The translations under genes were made by a program, and so were the position numbers. A DNA stretch of 64,000 nucleotides, from positions 1-64,000 of the forward strand of contig JAIKZM010000162.1 of NCBI GenBank assembly GCA_024682215.1. Reading direction: 5' to 3'. The stretch is from Saccharofermentans sp. (GTDB lineage Bacteria > Bacillota > Clostridia > Saccharofermentanales > Saccharofermentanaceae). Below the pieces are notes generated by a model that was given only the letters and a program-made list of their open reading frames with translations, did not search any database and was not told where the DNA came from. Positions 1 to 8,815 of this stretch are shown in pieces (the first letter of the stretch is position 1; every line of letters begins with the position of its first letter).

Positions 1-1395
1 ATCTTTAACCATCTTCACTCCGTATTCACCTTTGAAGAAATGATCGGCTCCGTCTATTGTTACCAGTTTTGATGAAGGAAGGCAGCTCAGCACTTTATCA
101 AACGATCCGGGTTTATCTCCGTAGCCGTCATGCGTACCCACATAAATGACAGTTTTAAGTTTACAATCCTTGAGAAGACTGTATATTCGAAGAAACTTAC
201 TGGTTCCGTCTTCATACGTAACCGCGAGATTTTCTCCTGCTGTTATTGTCGGTTCTACAAGGATCAGGCCTTTTATCAAAGATGCTCTGTCAGAACCTGC
301 GAAAGCTGATAACAAACCGCCAAAGCTGTGTCCCCAAAGATAGACATTTGCGCTGTCAACTTTCGGAAGAGATTTAAGGGAATCCAAAACGGCATACAGA
401 TCTGCTGTTTCAGATAAGAACACTTTGCCGTTGTCCGAAGGCTCAGGAGCGTTTGGATCAGAATAACCAATAAAAGAAAAGACAACTGCAGCATACCCGT
501 TATCGGCAAACGTCTTGGCATCAGTAACGTAATCAGTATACGGCTGCATCAATCCGCATAAGAGCACTACTGCCGGGAACGGTCCTTCACCTTTTGGAAG
601 GTAGAGCTTCCCTTCTATCTTCATTCCGTCTCTGAAGAAAGTAATTGATTTCTCCCGGTCGGATACGTCAGATATTTCCGGTTCTGATACTTTATATCTG
701 ATATCCATATCATCAGACGGAAGCTGTTCGGTTCCACTGCCATTATCAGACTCGGGACCAAGATACTTTTCAAACACAAGACAATCATATGGGATTTCAG
801 ATTCTGTTCCATCAACATTGATCAGACGGATCGTATTGGTAACAGGATCATACTTGTCGCTGTAATTCCTGTAATTTCCCTCATTGATATCTATACCAAG
901 TCTTTTTGCTACAGTTGGATAGTTCTCAGTAGAAGAATTCTTTTTTAGGTCACCGTAACATGGAAATGCGATCTCGGTCACGCCGCCATTCAATCTGTAA
1001 ATTGCCGTATGACTGGTAAAATCAGGTGCGATTCCCCAAGCCTCATTGCATACAAGTTCAGGCTGTCCGTCTCTGTCAAGGTCTGCCAGATAAGCACTGA
1101 TATCGTCTACGGGTCCGCTGTATCCCGCAAACTTCTTTCCGGTAGCTGCATCAATGAGCCACACGTTATTTAATTTCTTGCCGCCCCACGAGATGTCTTC
1201 CTTGACGATATGCCATTTATCAACTCCAAGGACCGGGCCGGAGTATTCTTCTGTTAATTCTACAGGAGCAAACTGCTTTGCTGTTGTTTCATTTATCACC
1301 GCAGAAGTAGTAGCTGTTTCAGCCTTGCATGAAACAAGTCCGAACAGCAATATAGTCGTGATCAATCCTGATGTTATCTTTTTTGCGATACTCAT
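1..1395 (-). CDS. alpha/beta hydrolase lipoprotein (3' end beyond window)
   Basis: The ORF track misses this gene because it runs off the left edge; reading the minus strand from the ATG at 1395 gives 465 open codons. The N-terminus (MSIAKKITSG...LLFGLVSC) is a lipoprotein signal with Cys around residue 19. A beta-rich region follows, then an alpha/beta-hydrolase fold with the nucleophile elbow GHSFGG near residue 357 and a late HDGYG segment that may hold the catalytic Asp. The end is missing, although a GADHFF motif that could supply the catalytic His is present. It probably acts as a surface-anchored esterase or acyl hydrolase; the substrate is unknown. An in-frame ATG at 1464 has a better Shine-Dalgarno but would spoil the signal peptide, so 1395 is preferred. 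Confidence 0.8.
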   Translation of the reverse strand, partial: MSIAKKITSGLITTILLFGLVSCKAETATTSAVINETTAKQFAPVELTEEYSGPVLGVDKWHIVKEDISWGGKKLNNVWLIDAATGKKFAGYSGPVDDISAYLADLDRDGQPELVCNEAWGIAPDFTSHTAIYRLNGGVTEIAFPCYGDLKKNSSTENYPTVAKRLGIDINEGNYRNYSDKYDPVTNTIRLINVDGTESEIPYDCLVFEKYLGPESDNGSGTEQLPSDDMDIRYKVSEPEISDVSDREKSITFFRDGMKIEGKLYLPKGEGPFPAVVLLCGLMQPYTDYVTDAKTFADNGYAAVVFSFIGYSDPNAPEPSDNGKVFLSETADLYAVLDSLKSLPKVDSANVYLWGHSFGGLLSAFAGSDRASLIKGLILVEPTITAGENLAVTYEDGTSKFLRIYSLLKDCKLKTVIYVGTHDGYGDKPGSFDKVLSCLPSSKLVTIDGADHFFKGEYGVKMVKD

Positions 1396-1520
1396 AGAAA
1401 AGCCCCTGTTTATGTTCTGATCAGAGATTACCAGGCTGCACGTCAATAAAACTCTCTTTCTCATTCCTTTATCTCCCTTACTCCGTCTTGCTGACGAAAG
1501 TTATCCAATTATATAACAAA

Positions 1521-1541
1521 GCCGGAAGTGTTTCCTCCGGC
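1521..1541 (-). terminator. intrinsic terminator after the 175-aa membrane protein
   Basis: The minus strand reads GCCGGA, a 9-nt loop, TCCGGC, then a T-rich tail (TTTGTTATAT). It lies 6 bp beyond the stop of the gene at 1548-2075. Confidence 0.6.
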
Positions 1542-1547
1542 TCAAAA

Positions 1548-2075
1548 TCACTCGCAGATCTCCAAATCAACATTATGTTCGCTCATGTACTGCTTAACCT
1601 TATCAAGATGCTGTATCGGGAACGACAGACTTAATTTGGTAATATCCTTCGGAATGAAAACTATGTTGTGCTCGAAAACGCGCATGACGCTGAAAGACGT
1701 CCAATAGAATTTTGTATCACTTACACCGTTTACGTTCAGTCTGACGCCATCTTCTTCAAGGACTGTTTTTCTGTCCTTCGGCAACGAACGGTACATCTTA
1801 AGCATCTTGATCATGGAGATGATGCGTGCAATGTAGAGAATGATCAACGCAGAATACAAACCGGCGCATATAAGTAATATCGCAGATTTCTGCTTAAAAC
1901 CGAAGACCAACGCTCCGCAGAAGATTATACATTCCGCTATAAAAATCATGACCGTTATCACCATGCAGTTCCTTATAGGTCTCTTGGGATCTTTGATCAA
2001 TTTTTTCATAGAGAAGGTGATATTGACCATTTCTTTTGCGCGTTCGTTTGTAAAGCCTATTGGTTCAAGTTCCAT
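1548..2075 (-). CDS. two-TM membrane protein, YcxB-like
   Basis: This is a 175-aa protein when started at ATG 2075, which has GGAG 8 nt upstream; the track start (GTG 2099) has no ribosome site. There is a short cytoplasmic N-terminus, two hydrophobic helices around residues 35-90, then a cytoplasmic beta-strand domain with a WTSF segment and LSFPIQHLDK near the end. That layout resembles YcxB-like membrane proteins, whose function is unknown. It stands alone between two minus-strand secreted proteins and ends at a hairpin terminator. The family assignment is by layout and is tentative. Confidence 0.6.
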   Translation of the reverse strand: MELEPIGFTNERAKEMVNITFSMKKLIKDPKRPIRNCMVITVMIFIAECIIFCGALVFGFKQKSAILLICAGLYSALIILYIARIISMIKMLKMYRSLPKDRKTVLEEDGVRLNVNGVSDTKFYWTSFSVMRVFEHNIVFIPKDITKLSLSFPIQHLDKVKQYMSEHNVDLEICE

Positions 2076-2204
2076 TTTGATTTCTCCAATTATTCTCACT
2101 TAACCTTTATCTTAAGTTTAATTTGGACATATATACTGATAATTGCTATACCAAAGGAATAACTCCCTCAGACAAGACAATTATATCATCCGGATAGAGA
2201 CCTA

Positions 2205-3065
2205 TCAGGCCCTTGATAACATTTTCGAGAATGCATTCAGATCACAGCAGACAAATCCTTCACTCACCTGTTCTTTACAGACCAGCTCGTATTTGGTCTT
2301 CTCATTCTCTTTTATTACCTCGACAATGGCGGAATAGTATGTCTTGTTTTCCGATTCGTCTTCATATCTGATGCAAAACCATATATATGTTTTGCCTTCG
2401 TAGTTTTCGATCTCCAGCGAGTTTTCAGCCCAATGATCTTTGTACTCTTTAAGCATCAGTTCAGGTATGCCGTATCCGATCCTTCCGGTCATCCAGCTGC
2501 CGCACCTTATTCCTTCGCCCGGTGCATATTCAGGAGCTATGAGAGGGCTTTTGTATGTATACGAGGCAGCATTGTACAACCTTCCGTTACTGTCCTTATA
2601 TACGATGCTGACTCTGTCGGAACCAAGGATAAACGGAAGCTTCATTGATTCGTCGTATGAGGACATGGTCTTCATCATTTCATCGTAGTCAACGAAAAGC
2701 GGAGCGCTTCTCATCATCAATTTATTATCAACGTTTTTTCTGATCGTTGACTCATAGATAAAGCGGTCGGTTATTACATCCTTAAGTTCTATCTCATTGC
2801 CGTTTGCATCAAGATTGATGTAACCGTCATCAGTTGTCATGCTCAGCACACGGCTGTCGATCCTGTTAATGCTAAGACGCTCAGACCTGGCGAAAAACTT
2901 ACCGTTGATATAGATCTCGTTATTGTCATAAGACACGGCCGGAATCTTGCCTTCAACCGGTTTCCCTGAGCATGCAGAGAACGGCATGAAAAAAGCAGCC
3001 ATGAACACGGCTGTAATTATCCCGAGAACTTTTATTTTAATGCTGTAATACTGTTCGCGGTTCAT
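2205..3065 (-). CDS. predicted lipoprotein, unknown function
   Basis: This 286-aa protein starts at ATG 3065 behind GGAGAG. The signal peptide ends at Cys 32 (MPFSAC). The mature part is soluble, with repeated Ile/Tyr-rich strands typical of a secreted beta protein. I recognise no catalytic motif or family. The upstream region has a good -35 box and two tandem dyads (see the operator entry), so expression is likely controlled by a dimeric repressor not encoded next door. Confidence 0.65.
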   Translation of the reverse strand: MNREQYYSIKIKVLGIITAVFMAAFFMPFSACSGKPVEGKIPAVSYDNNEIYINGKFFARSERLSINRIDSRVLSMTTDDGYINLDANGNEIELKDVITDRFIYESTIRKNVDNKLMMRSAPLFVDYDEMMKTMSSYDESMKLPFILGSDRVSIVYKDSNGRLYNAASYTYKSPLIAPEYAPGEGIRCGSWMTGRIGYGIPELMLKEYKDHWAENSLEIENYEGKTYIWFCIRYEDESENKTYYSAIVEVIKENEKTKYELVCKEQVSEGFVCCDLNAFSKMLSRA

Positions 3066-3079
3066 GACACTCTCCTCAG

Positions 3080-3111
3080 ACTATTGTTATAGTCTATACT
3101 ATCGTGATAGT
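3080..3111 (-). promoter_or_regulatory. twin inverted-repeat operator
   Basis: Two dyads lie 18 bp apart centre to centre: GACTATtgttATAGTC (3079-3094) and ACTATCGTGATAGT (3098-3111). Both share ACTAT/ATAGT half-sites. They cover the -10 and start region of the 3065 gene. The CTATC-GTGATAG pattern resembles TetR-type operators, but the regulator is unknown. Confidence 0.6.
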
Positions 3112-3124
3112 CTGGGCGTGTCAA
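3096..3124 (-). promoter_or_regulatory. sigma-A-like promoter of the 3065 lipoprotein gene
   Basis: TTGACA (3119-3124) is followed by a 17-bp spacer and TAGTAT (3096-3101) on the minus strand. The second dyad overlaps the -10 box. Confidence 0.55.
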
Positions 3125-3161
3125 TAGTTACACATTAGCCTGCTCAGAACATTCGGATCCT

Positions 3162-3971
3162 TTACGGTTTCGGCAAATTCAGCTGCTTCAGCATCGAATC
3201 TACTATTTTCCTCTCTTTCTCGCTGCCGTTTAGAGAAAATACTTCGATGTATACATTCTTATTCACATAAATGCCGCCATAATAATGCATGTCTTCTTCA
3301 TAGAATGTGAGTCCGTCAAACGCAACACCTTTTTTTACAACGCCATCCAGCAAAACATAACCCTGATCCTTTGACAGCGCCCTCTTACTTGATCCTTTAA
3401 ATTCATTTTTGCCAAGGAGTTCTTCAAGGCTGTCGTATTTGCTCTTGAGCATGCTCATGGCATATTTCGCATCTTTGAACCTGAAATAGCCATATGAGTT
3501 ATTGAAGGAATCGGTAAAGGTTACATATTGAATAGGATGTCCGTCGAACTCTGAATTCGCATAATGCATTTTTGTTTCTTTCTTGCTGATGCCGGCATGC
3601 TTTTTGAGCGCATCGAAGAAAGTCTTTTCACTCTTTATGTATTTAATCTTCGCATTCTTAACAATGGTCGACTTGGTTGACTTGGTCGGCGCAGTTGCTT
3701 CAGAAGATTTCTCGGAATCAGTGGATTCAGCAGCATCCTCACTTGTATCGCCAGACGTAGTTTCAGCGGTTTCTTCAGTAGTTTCCGAAGTATCCGTCAT
3801 GATAGTTGATTCAGATGTTTCAGAAGATTCGGTTGTTTTAGTAGTTTTGTTGCTTTCAGTCTGCTCGGCATCCGAAACGCCGACTCCAATATCAGGAATT
3901 TTTCCGTGTACGCAAGCGCCGGATGACAAGAGCATTGCCGTGGTCAAAAAGATCACGCATAACTTTTTCAT
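3162..3971 (-). CDS. predicted lipoprotein with Ser/Thr/Glu-rich linker
   Basis: This 269-aa protein starts at ATG 3971 (MKKLCVIFLTTAM), preceded by GGGAG; the track start lies 9 codons upstream and would weaken the signal peptide. The lipobox Cys is near residue 20. Residues about 35-105 are an almost pure Ser/Thr/Glu/Asp linker, a common way to hold a domain off the membrane through the wall. The C-terminal ~150 residues form a compact domain with repeated Tyr/Phe and a YGYFRF segment. No known family was recognised. Confidence 0.65.
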   Translation of the reverse strand: MKKLCVIFLTTAMLLSSGACVHGKIPDIGVGVSDAEQTESNKTTKTTESSETSESTIMTDTSETTEETAETTSGDTSEDAAESTDSEKSSEATAPTKSTKSTIVKNAKIKYIKSEKTFFDALKKHAGISKKETKMHYANSEFDGHPIQYVTFTDSFNNSYGYFRFKDAKYAMSMLKSKYDSLEELLGKNEFKGSSKRALSKDQGYVLLDGVVKKGVAFDGLTFYEEDMHYYGGIYVNKNVYIEVFSLNGSEKERKIVDSMLKQLNLPKP

Positions 3972-4076
3972 AGTTAACTTCTCCCAAATCATTTTCAATA
4001 GTTATCCTTTCAACAAAGAAATCCTATCAGAAAACATAATTCGGGAAATTCAGCAAATCAGGTAATATTGTATGAA

Positions 4077-5255
4077 TTACTTCACGTAGCTGTAATCACC
4101 GATGAGCTTCATAAGGCCTGCAAGTGAATCTACTTTTACTTCCTTCTCGTCCTCGATCTGGAAAGAGCAGAAGTAACGTGTGCCGTCGATCGTGAAAACG
4201 AAATCTTTTGATCTCGAGCTTGGATCTTCACGCATCTTAACACCATCAGACTCAATCCAGTCTGTGTCATTCTTACCTTTCACAAGATAGCTGTCGTCCG
4301 CATCGGACACGATCTGGATATTATATATCGGAGCATCATCTTTTGTGCTGAGTCTGATGTATTTACCGGATATGCCACTGATATTGTTAAAGCCCGTAAT
4401 ACGCTTTTCGCCAAGGATCGGCGTATTCACGATCTTATCGTAGATATAAGGTTCGCTTCGGTCGTCTTTACTCAGGTGCTCGAAAAGGATCTTCGAATAG
4501 CGCACAAATCCTTTCCTGTCCTTATCCGTCAATTCGCTATCAGAAGACTGCACCTTGAAAACGGTATAAAACAATCTGCCGTCTATGAGCTTTGCGTAGT
4601 AAAGTGCTTCATCATAATGAGGGAGTACTTTGACAGTTGCAAAAACATGATCTTCTGTCTGCTCAACAACAGTAATCTTAGGGGCATCCGGATCTTCCGG
4701 CGAATAATGTCCCATGTTCCCTACATAGATCCAGCCAAGTTTCTCAGTAAATTCATCGAAGGAATTGCAGTCAGATTCTTTAAGGTTTGCATATTTGACA
4801 AAACTGTCTGTCACTTTTCCGTCTGACCCAAGGAAATACGCGCTGTTTTCGTTCCAGAAAAGCTTATCGCCATAGTCCACGCAATAGAATTCGTGACTCA
4901 TCCTGAGTTCATCGCATTTGGTATAGATCAATGTCGAATGACCGATGACGAATGCATATTTCTCCAGAGCTTCTTCAAGTGTATATCTGTCCTTCAGCGC
5001 GCGGGTCGGGCTCCAGTACACGATGCTTTCAGGGACTTCGGGTTCTTCAGAACTCACGCGTGTTCCCGTTGGAACGACCACATCATACGAATCAGTATTG
5101 AAAGTCTGATCAGGTTCTTTCTGCTTTTCTGTCTGGCTCTGTGCCGTGGCTGTCTGCGTTGCTGTCTCAGTCGTGCTTTTTCCGCATCCGCTCATGCCTA
5201 TGAGGACAGAAAGGGCCAGAACCGATGCCATAAAAGATCTAATCTGCTTTTTCAT
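4077..5255 (-). CDS. predicted lipoprotein, unknown function
   Basis: This is 392 aa from ATG 5255 (MKKQIRSFMASVLALS); the track begins three codons earlier at a GTG. The lipobox is IGMSGC with Cys near residue 24, followed by a Thr/Gln/Ala-rich linker. The rest is a soluble extracytoplasmic domain, apparently two alpha+beta halves (about 45-240 and 250-392). I see no enzyme motif. It is transcribed in the same direction as its neighbours, but gaps over 100 bp suggest its own transcript. Confidence 0.65.
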   Translation of the reverse strand: MKKQIRSFMASVLALSVLIGMSGCGKSTTETATQTATAQSQTEKQKEPDQTFNTDSYDVVVPTGTRVSSEEPEVPESIVYWSPTRALKDRYTLEEALEKYAFVIGHSTLIYTKCDELRMSHEFYCVDYGDKLFWNENSAYFLGSDGKVTDSFVKYANLKESDCNSFDEFTEKLGWIYVGNMGHYSPEDPDAPKITVVEQTEDHVFATVKVLPHYDEALYYAKLIDGRLFYTVFKVQSSDSELTDKDRKGFVRYSKILFEHLSKDDRSEPYIYDKIVNTPILGEKRITGFNNISGISGKYIRLSTKDDAPIYNIQIVSDADDSYLVKGKNDTDWIESDGVKMREDPSSRSKDFVFTIDGTRYFCSFQIEDEKEVKVDSLAGLMKLIGDYSYVK

Positions 5256-5318
5256 ATAAACCACCCAATTTGTCAGACATGCAAAAAGTTATGACAACAT
5301 TATACCATCTCATAAAAA

Positions 5319-5343
5319 GCCCGATGCGTTTTCAGCACCGGGC
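5319..5343 (-). terminator. intrinsic terminator after the tandem serine-hydrolase pair
   Basis: On the minus strand GCCCGGTGC pairs with GCATCGGGC (one mismatch) around a short loop and is followed by TTTTTAT. It sits about 50 bp past the stop of the 5393-7069 gene. Confidence 0.65.
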
Positions 5344-5392
5344 ATGGTTTCTTTTAGATATTTGTCAGCAAATATACTGAAATACTGATATG

Positions 5393-7069
5393 TCACTTCT
5401 GAATAAACATCTTCTCGAAATGCTCAGAAGTCTTGCCGGCCCATGAAAAGGCATCGATCCTCAAGATCAGATCGTCGTCAAGTTTTCTAACATATATATT
5501 GGCATTGCCTTTCTCTCCGTCATGTTCCAGAACCATTGTCAGCCTTAAGTATTCTTTTCCGCCCAAAGTTACTTTCGTTATCTCATTAGATGCAACCTTG
5601 CCGCCGTGCTTTTCATAATGTTCAGTATATTCTTTCAATAAGTCATTGAGCCAGTCTTCTTCCGTATAATCTTGATCATACGGGACACCGAGCTTGCGGT
5701 TCATGTAATGAACCTCCACACAATCCTCCGTGCTCCAGAATGCCGCATCGAATCTTGTTGCAAGGTCACGTGACTTTACCTTTTTATCACTGGTGCTCTG
5801 TAAGTCAGCGTTTTTCGCTGTTTTTCGTGCATGTTCTCCGGCCTCAGGTAATCCTTTGGGAAGCTTCAGCTTTAATCCGGCATATTCGTTTGTGTATGAA
5901 TCACCCTTAATGATACTTTGTTTAAAATTCGTTCCGATCATGGGATCTTCGATCTCGGGGATCGGGAGTTCGCGTTCAAGCTTGATAATGTATATGTGAC
6001 CAAACTCTTCAGACTCGATGATCTTATTATCTGTATTGCAAGTAAGAGATGAACCGTTGTGCGAATATCCGTCTTTCTCCTTCATAAGGCCGCAGCAATA
6101 TCCGTTCTCTTCCTTAAGAAGGATCTCCATCGATGCCTTGCTAAGGAGTTTCCCGGCAAAGAGGGCCCTGTCAAACTTGACCATGTCGGAAAGACAGGAA
6201 TGGATCCCGCTGTCGCCTCTGTAATTGTTCGGGCCTGCAGGATATCCGTCCTTATCGGTAAAGCCGTATTTCACAAGTTCATCAAAACCGACGGGCACGT
6301 ATGTCATGTCACCTGCAGCCATCGATGTTGTCTTGGTCATGCCACACTTGTCAAAGATATTCTTCTTGACGTAATCACAGTACTTCTCGCCAGACACCTT
6401 TTCGATTATGAAGGCAAGCAGGTGATAGTTGGTATTGCTGTATTCAAATTTGGTCCCCGGTTCAAAATCCAGCGGAGCCTTGTACAATGCCTGCAGGAAT
6501 TCCTCATCTGTGATCTTATCGAGAAAGATGTCGCTCAATTTCTGATTCGCCGCGTCAGCACCTGAAATGTTCCAGAAAGGATCCGGATTATTGCAGTAAT
6601 CAGCGATTCCCGAAGTCATGTGGAGCAGATGGTTAACAGTGATCTTCTTTCCTGTCTCATACTCGGGAAAATACTTGTCGAGCGTGTCATCCAAACCGAG
6701 CTTGTTCTTTTCTTTAAGCTGCAGGACCGCTACTGCGGTAAAAGTCTTGCTGACGGAAGCCATGTCGAAAACCGTATCCTGCGACTCCAGAGTCTTTCCG
6801 TCCTTTTCAAGCTCTTTTTCTGCATAGAGGTATATGATGTCTTTATCAGTGGCAACTACCAATGTGCCGGGACAAGTCTCTTCGCCGTACTGCTTAACAA
6901 GTTCAGCATACTTTGTATCAGGATTTTTCCATGTTCTTTCAGAGTCAGTCAGTTTGATGCTTGAAAGAGAATTCCTTGAATTGTTCGCGCATGCTCCAAA
7001 CGAAAGCATTAATGCAGAAACAAGGACTGAAACAGCAGATTTTTTCAGACTGATATTCTTAATACACAT
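5393..7069 (-). CDS. class-C beta-lactamase-like serine hydrolase lipoprotein (copy 1)
   Basis: This 558-aa protein has an ideal AGGAGG 7 nt before ATG 7069. The signal peptide ends at Cys 27. The beta-lactamase/transpeptidase-like fold runs from about 60 to 380 with all three signatures: SVSK (nucleophile Ser 105, Lys 108), a Tyr-Ser-Asn YxN motif in FEYSNTNYH, and HNG in place of the KTG box. That set is typical of class-C penicillin-recognising hydrolases such as D-Ala-D-Ala carboxypeptidases, esterases and AmpC relatives. The final ~150 residues are an extra domain with no recognised family. It lies 12 bp downstream of a close paralogue and is followed by a terminator, so the two are co-transcribed. 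True beta-lactamase activity cannot be read from the sequence. Confidence 0.85.
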   Translation of the reverse strand: MCIKNISLKKSAVSVLVSALMLSFGACANNSRNSLSSIKLTDSERTWKNPDTKYAELVKQYGEETCPGTLVVATDKDIIYLYAEKELEKDGKTLESQDTVFDMASVSKTFTAVAVLQLKEKNKLGLDDTLDKYFPEYETGKKITVNHLLHMTSGIADYCNNPDPFWNISGADAANQKLSDIFLDKITDEEFLQALYKAPLDFEPGTKFEYSNTNYHLLAFIIEKVSGEKYCDYVKKNIFDKCGMTKTTSMAAGDMTYVPVGFDELVKYGFTDKDGYPAGPNNYRGDSGIHSCLSDMVKFDRALFAGKLLSKASMEILLKEENGYCCGLMKEKDGYSHNGSSLTCNTDNKIIESEEFGHIYIIKLERELPIPEIEDPMIGTNFKQSIIKGDSYTNEYAGLKLKLPKGLPEAGEHARKTAKNADLQSTSDKKVKSRDLATRFDAAFWSTEDCVEVHYMNRKLGVPYDQDYTEEDWLNDLLKEYTEHYEKHGGKVASNEITKVTLGGKEYLRLTMVLEHDGEKGNANIYVRKLDDDLILRIDAFSWAGKTSEHFEKMFIQK

Positions 7070-7081
7070 GTGAAAACCTCC

Positions 7082-8725
7082 TTACTCAAACATCTTCTCA
7101 ATATCATCAGTGGTCTTACCGCTGATGCCGCCTGCTTCGATCTCAACCATCAGGTTATCGTCCAGTTTCCTGGCGTAAATATACATGAAGCTCTTTTTGC
7201 CTTCGATCTCCATGTTCAGTTCGGCTCTCGTATATTCTTTTCCGCCCAAAGTTACCTTCTTGATCTCATTTTTAACGATCTTGAATTCCTCGAACTGCTG
7301 TTTGATCACGAGATTCAGATAGTCTTCTTCAGTAAGGCCGGGATTGCCGGGGAAACCGCGCTTGGTATTCAGGAAATTCACCATGACAGAATCACCGGTA
7401 TTTCCGTCCCAGACCCAAGCATCGAAACATGTAGCGAGCAGTCTGGTCTTTTCCTTACTGTCTTCAACAGATCTGATCGCTTCAGCCATATTCATTTGAC
7501 GTTCGTCTTCGCCGATAACGGAGTAACCGCCGGGAATCTTTATCTTCAATCCTGCATATTCATTTGTATACACGCCGTCCTTAACGGTGCCCTGCGTATA
7601 GTTCGTTCCGTTCATGGGATCTTCGCCGCTCATCTTGGGAACGACACCGGTCCTCTCGAGCGAGATGATATAGATGTGACCGTACTCTTTTGATTCGATG
7701 ACCCTGTTATTAGTTAAGCATGTAAAAGAAGAACCGCTGTGCGAATAACCGTCTTTTTCCATCATAAGACCGCAGCAGTAACCGTCGGTTTCCTTAAGCA
7801 TTATCTCCATGGAATTCTTATTAAGAAGCTTTCCTGTGAAAAGCGCCCTGTCAAAGGCAACCATGTCTGTAATGCATGAGTGGATTCCGCTGTCGCCTCT
7901 TGTGCTGTTCGGGCAAGCGGGATATCCGTCCTTTGAGAAGTTGTATTTCACGAGTTCATCAAAGTTCACGGGAACGTAAGTCAGATCTCCTGTTGCCATT
8001 GAAGTTGTCTTCTTCATACCGCACTTGTCAAAGATATTCTTCTTGACATAATCGCAGTACTTCATGCCTGACACCTTTTCGATAATGAACGCAAGAAGAT
8101 GGTAGTTTGTATTGCTGTATTCAAACTGTGAATCCGGATCAAAGCCAAGAGGAGCCTGATAGAGTGCCTTAAGGAATTCCTCATCCGAGATCCTGTCGAA
8201 ATAAACGTCGCTGAGCTTTTGGTTTGCTGCATCTTCTCCCGAAATGTTCCAGAACGGATCGGGATTGTTGTTGTAATCGGGAATCCCCGAACGCATGCGA
8301 AGGAGATTGTCGATAGTTATCTTTTTGCCTGTCTCATATTCGGGGAAATACTTATCGAGCGTGTCATCAAGCTTTATCTTTCCTTTTTCTACAAGCTGCA
8401 GCACTGCTACCGCAGTAAACGTCTTGCTGACGGATCCCAGGTCAAATACAGTATCCTGAGATTCAAAAGTCTTACCGTCTGTCTCCTTCTCATCTTCTGC
8501 ATAGAGATATACGGTTTCCTTATCCGTTGCAACGACCATTGTTCCTGCACAGGTAGCACCGGCATAGAGCTCGGCAAGTCCGGAATACTCTTTATCAGGA
8601 TTTGTCCATGACCTTTCAGTTTCCGTAAGCTTGATGCCGGACAGCGGATACTTTGACTTTTGCCCGCACGAGGCAAGCGATAAGCACATCGCAAATGCCA
8701 TTAATGACGAGATTACCTTCTTCAT
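7082..8725 (-). CDS. class-C beta-lactamase-like serine hydrolase lipoprotein (copy 2)
   Basis: This is 547 aa from ATG 8725 (MKKVISSLM), with GGAAGGG upstream; the longer track start is unlikely. The lipobox is LASC. It aligns end to end with copy 1: SVSK, FEYSNTNYH, SHSG at the HxG position, and the same extra C-terminal domain. The pair arose by tandem duplication and has since diverged, mostly in the C-terminal domain, which suggests different ligands. It is the first gene of the pair and lies 90 bp downstream of the sensor kinase, so the two-component system is a candidate regulator. Confidence 0.85.
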   Translation of the reverse strand: MKKVISSLMAFAMCLSLASCGQKSKYPLSGIKLTETERSWTNPDKEYSGLAELYAGATCAGTMVVATDKETVYLYAEDEKETDGKTFESQDTVFDLGSVSKTFTAVAVLQLVEKGKIKLDDTLDKYFPEYETGKKITIDNLLRMRSGIPDYNNNPDPFWNISGEDAANQKLSDVYFDRISDEEFLKALYQAPLGFDPDSQFEYSNTNYHLLAFIIEKVSGMKYCDYVKKNIFDKCGMKKTTSMATGDLTYVPVNFDELVKYNFSKDGYPACPNSTRGDSGIHSCITDMVAFDRALFTGKLLNKNSMEIMLKETDGYCCGLMMEKDGYSHSGSSFTCLTNNRVIESKEYGHIYIISLERTGVVPKMSGEDPMNGTNYTQGTVKDGVYTNEYAGLKIKIPGGYSVIGEDERQMNMAEAIRSVEDSKEKTRLLATCFDAWVWDGNTGDSVMVNFLNTKRGFPGNPGLTEEDYLNLVIKQQFEEFKIVKNEIKKVTLGGKEYTRAELNMEIEGKKSFMYIYARKLDDNLMVEIEAGGISGKTTDDIEKMFE

Positions 8726-8815
8726 TTGATCTGCCCTTCCTTTCTTAAAGAGGCTCATTCTGTGTGAACTTACAATTTGAAGATAACAACGTCAATTGGA
8801 ATTGATATGGAAGTT

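Noticed and set aside
1395-1464. Longer start for the alpha/beta hydrolase lipoprotein at 1464
   Set aside because: It has a good ribosome site but puts 23 polar residues before the signal peptide, which would not suit lipoprotein export.
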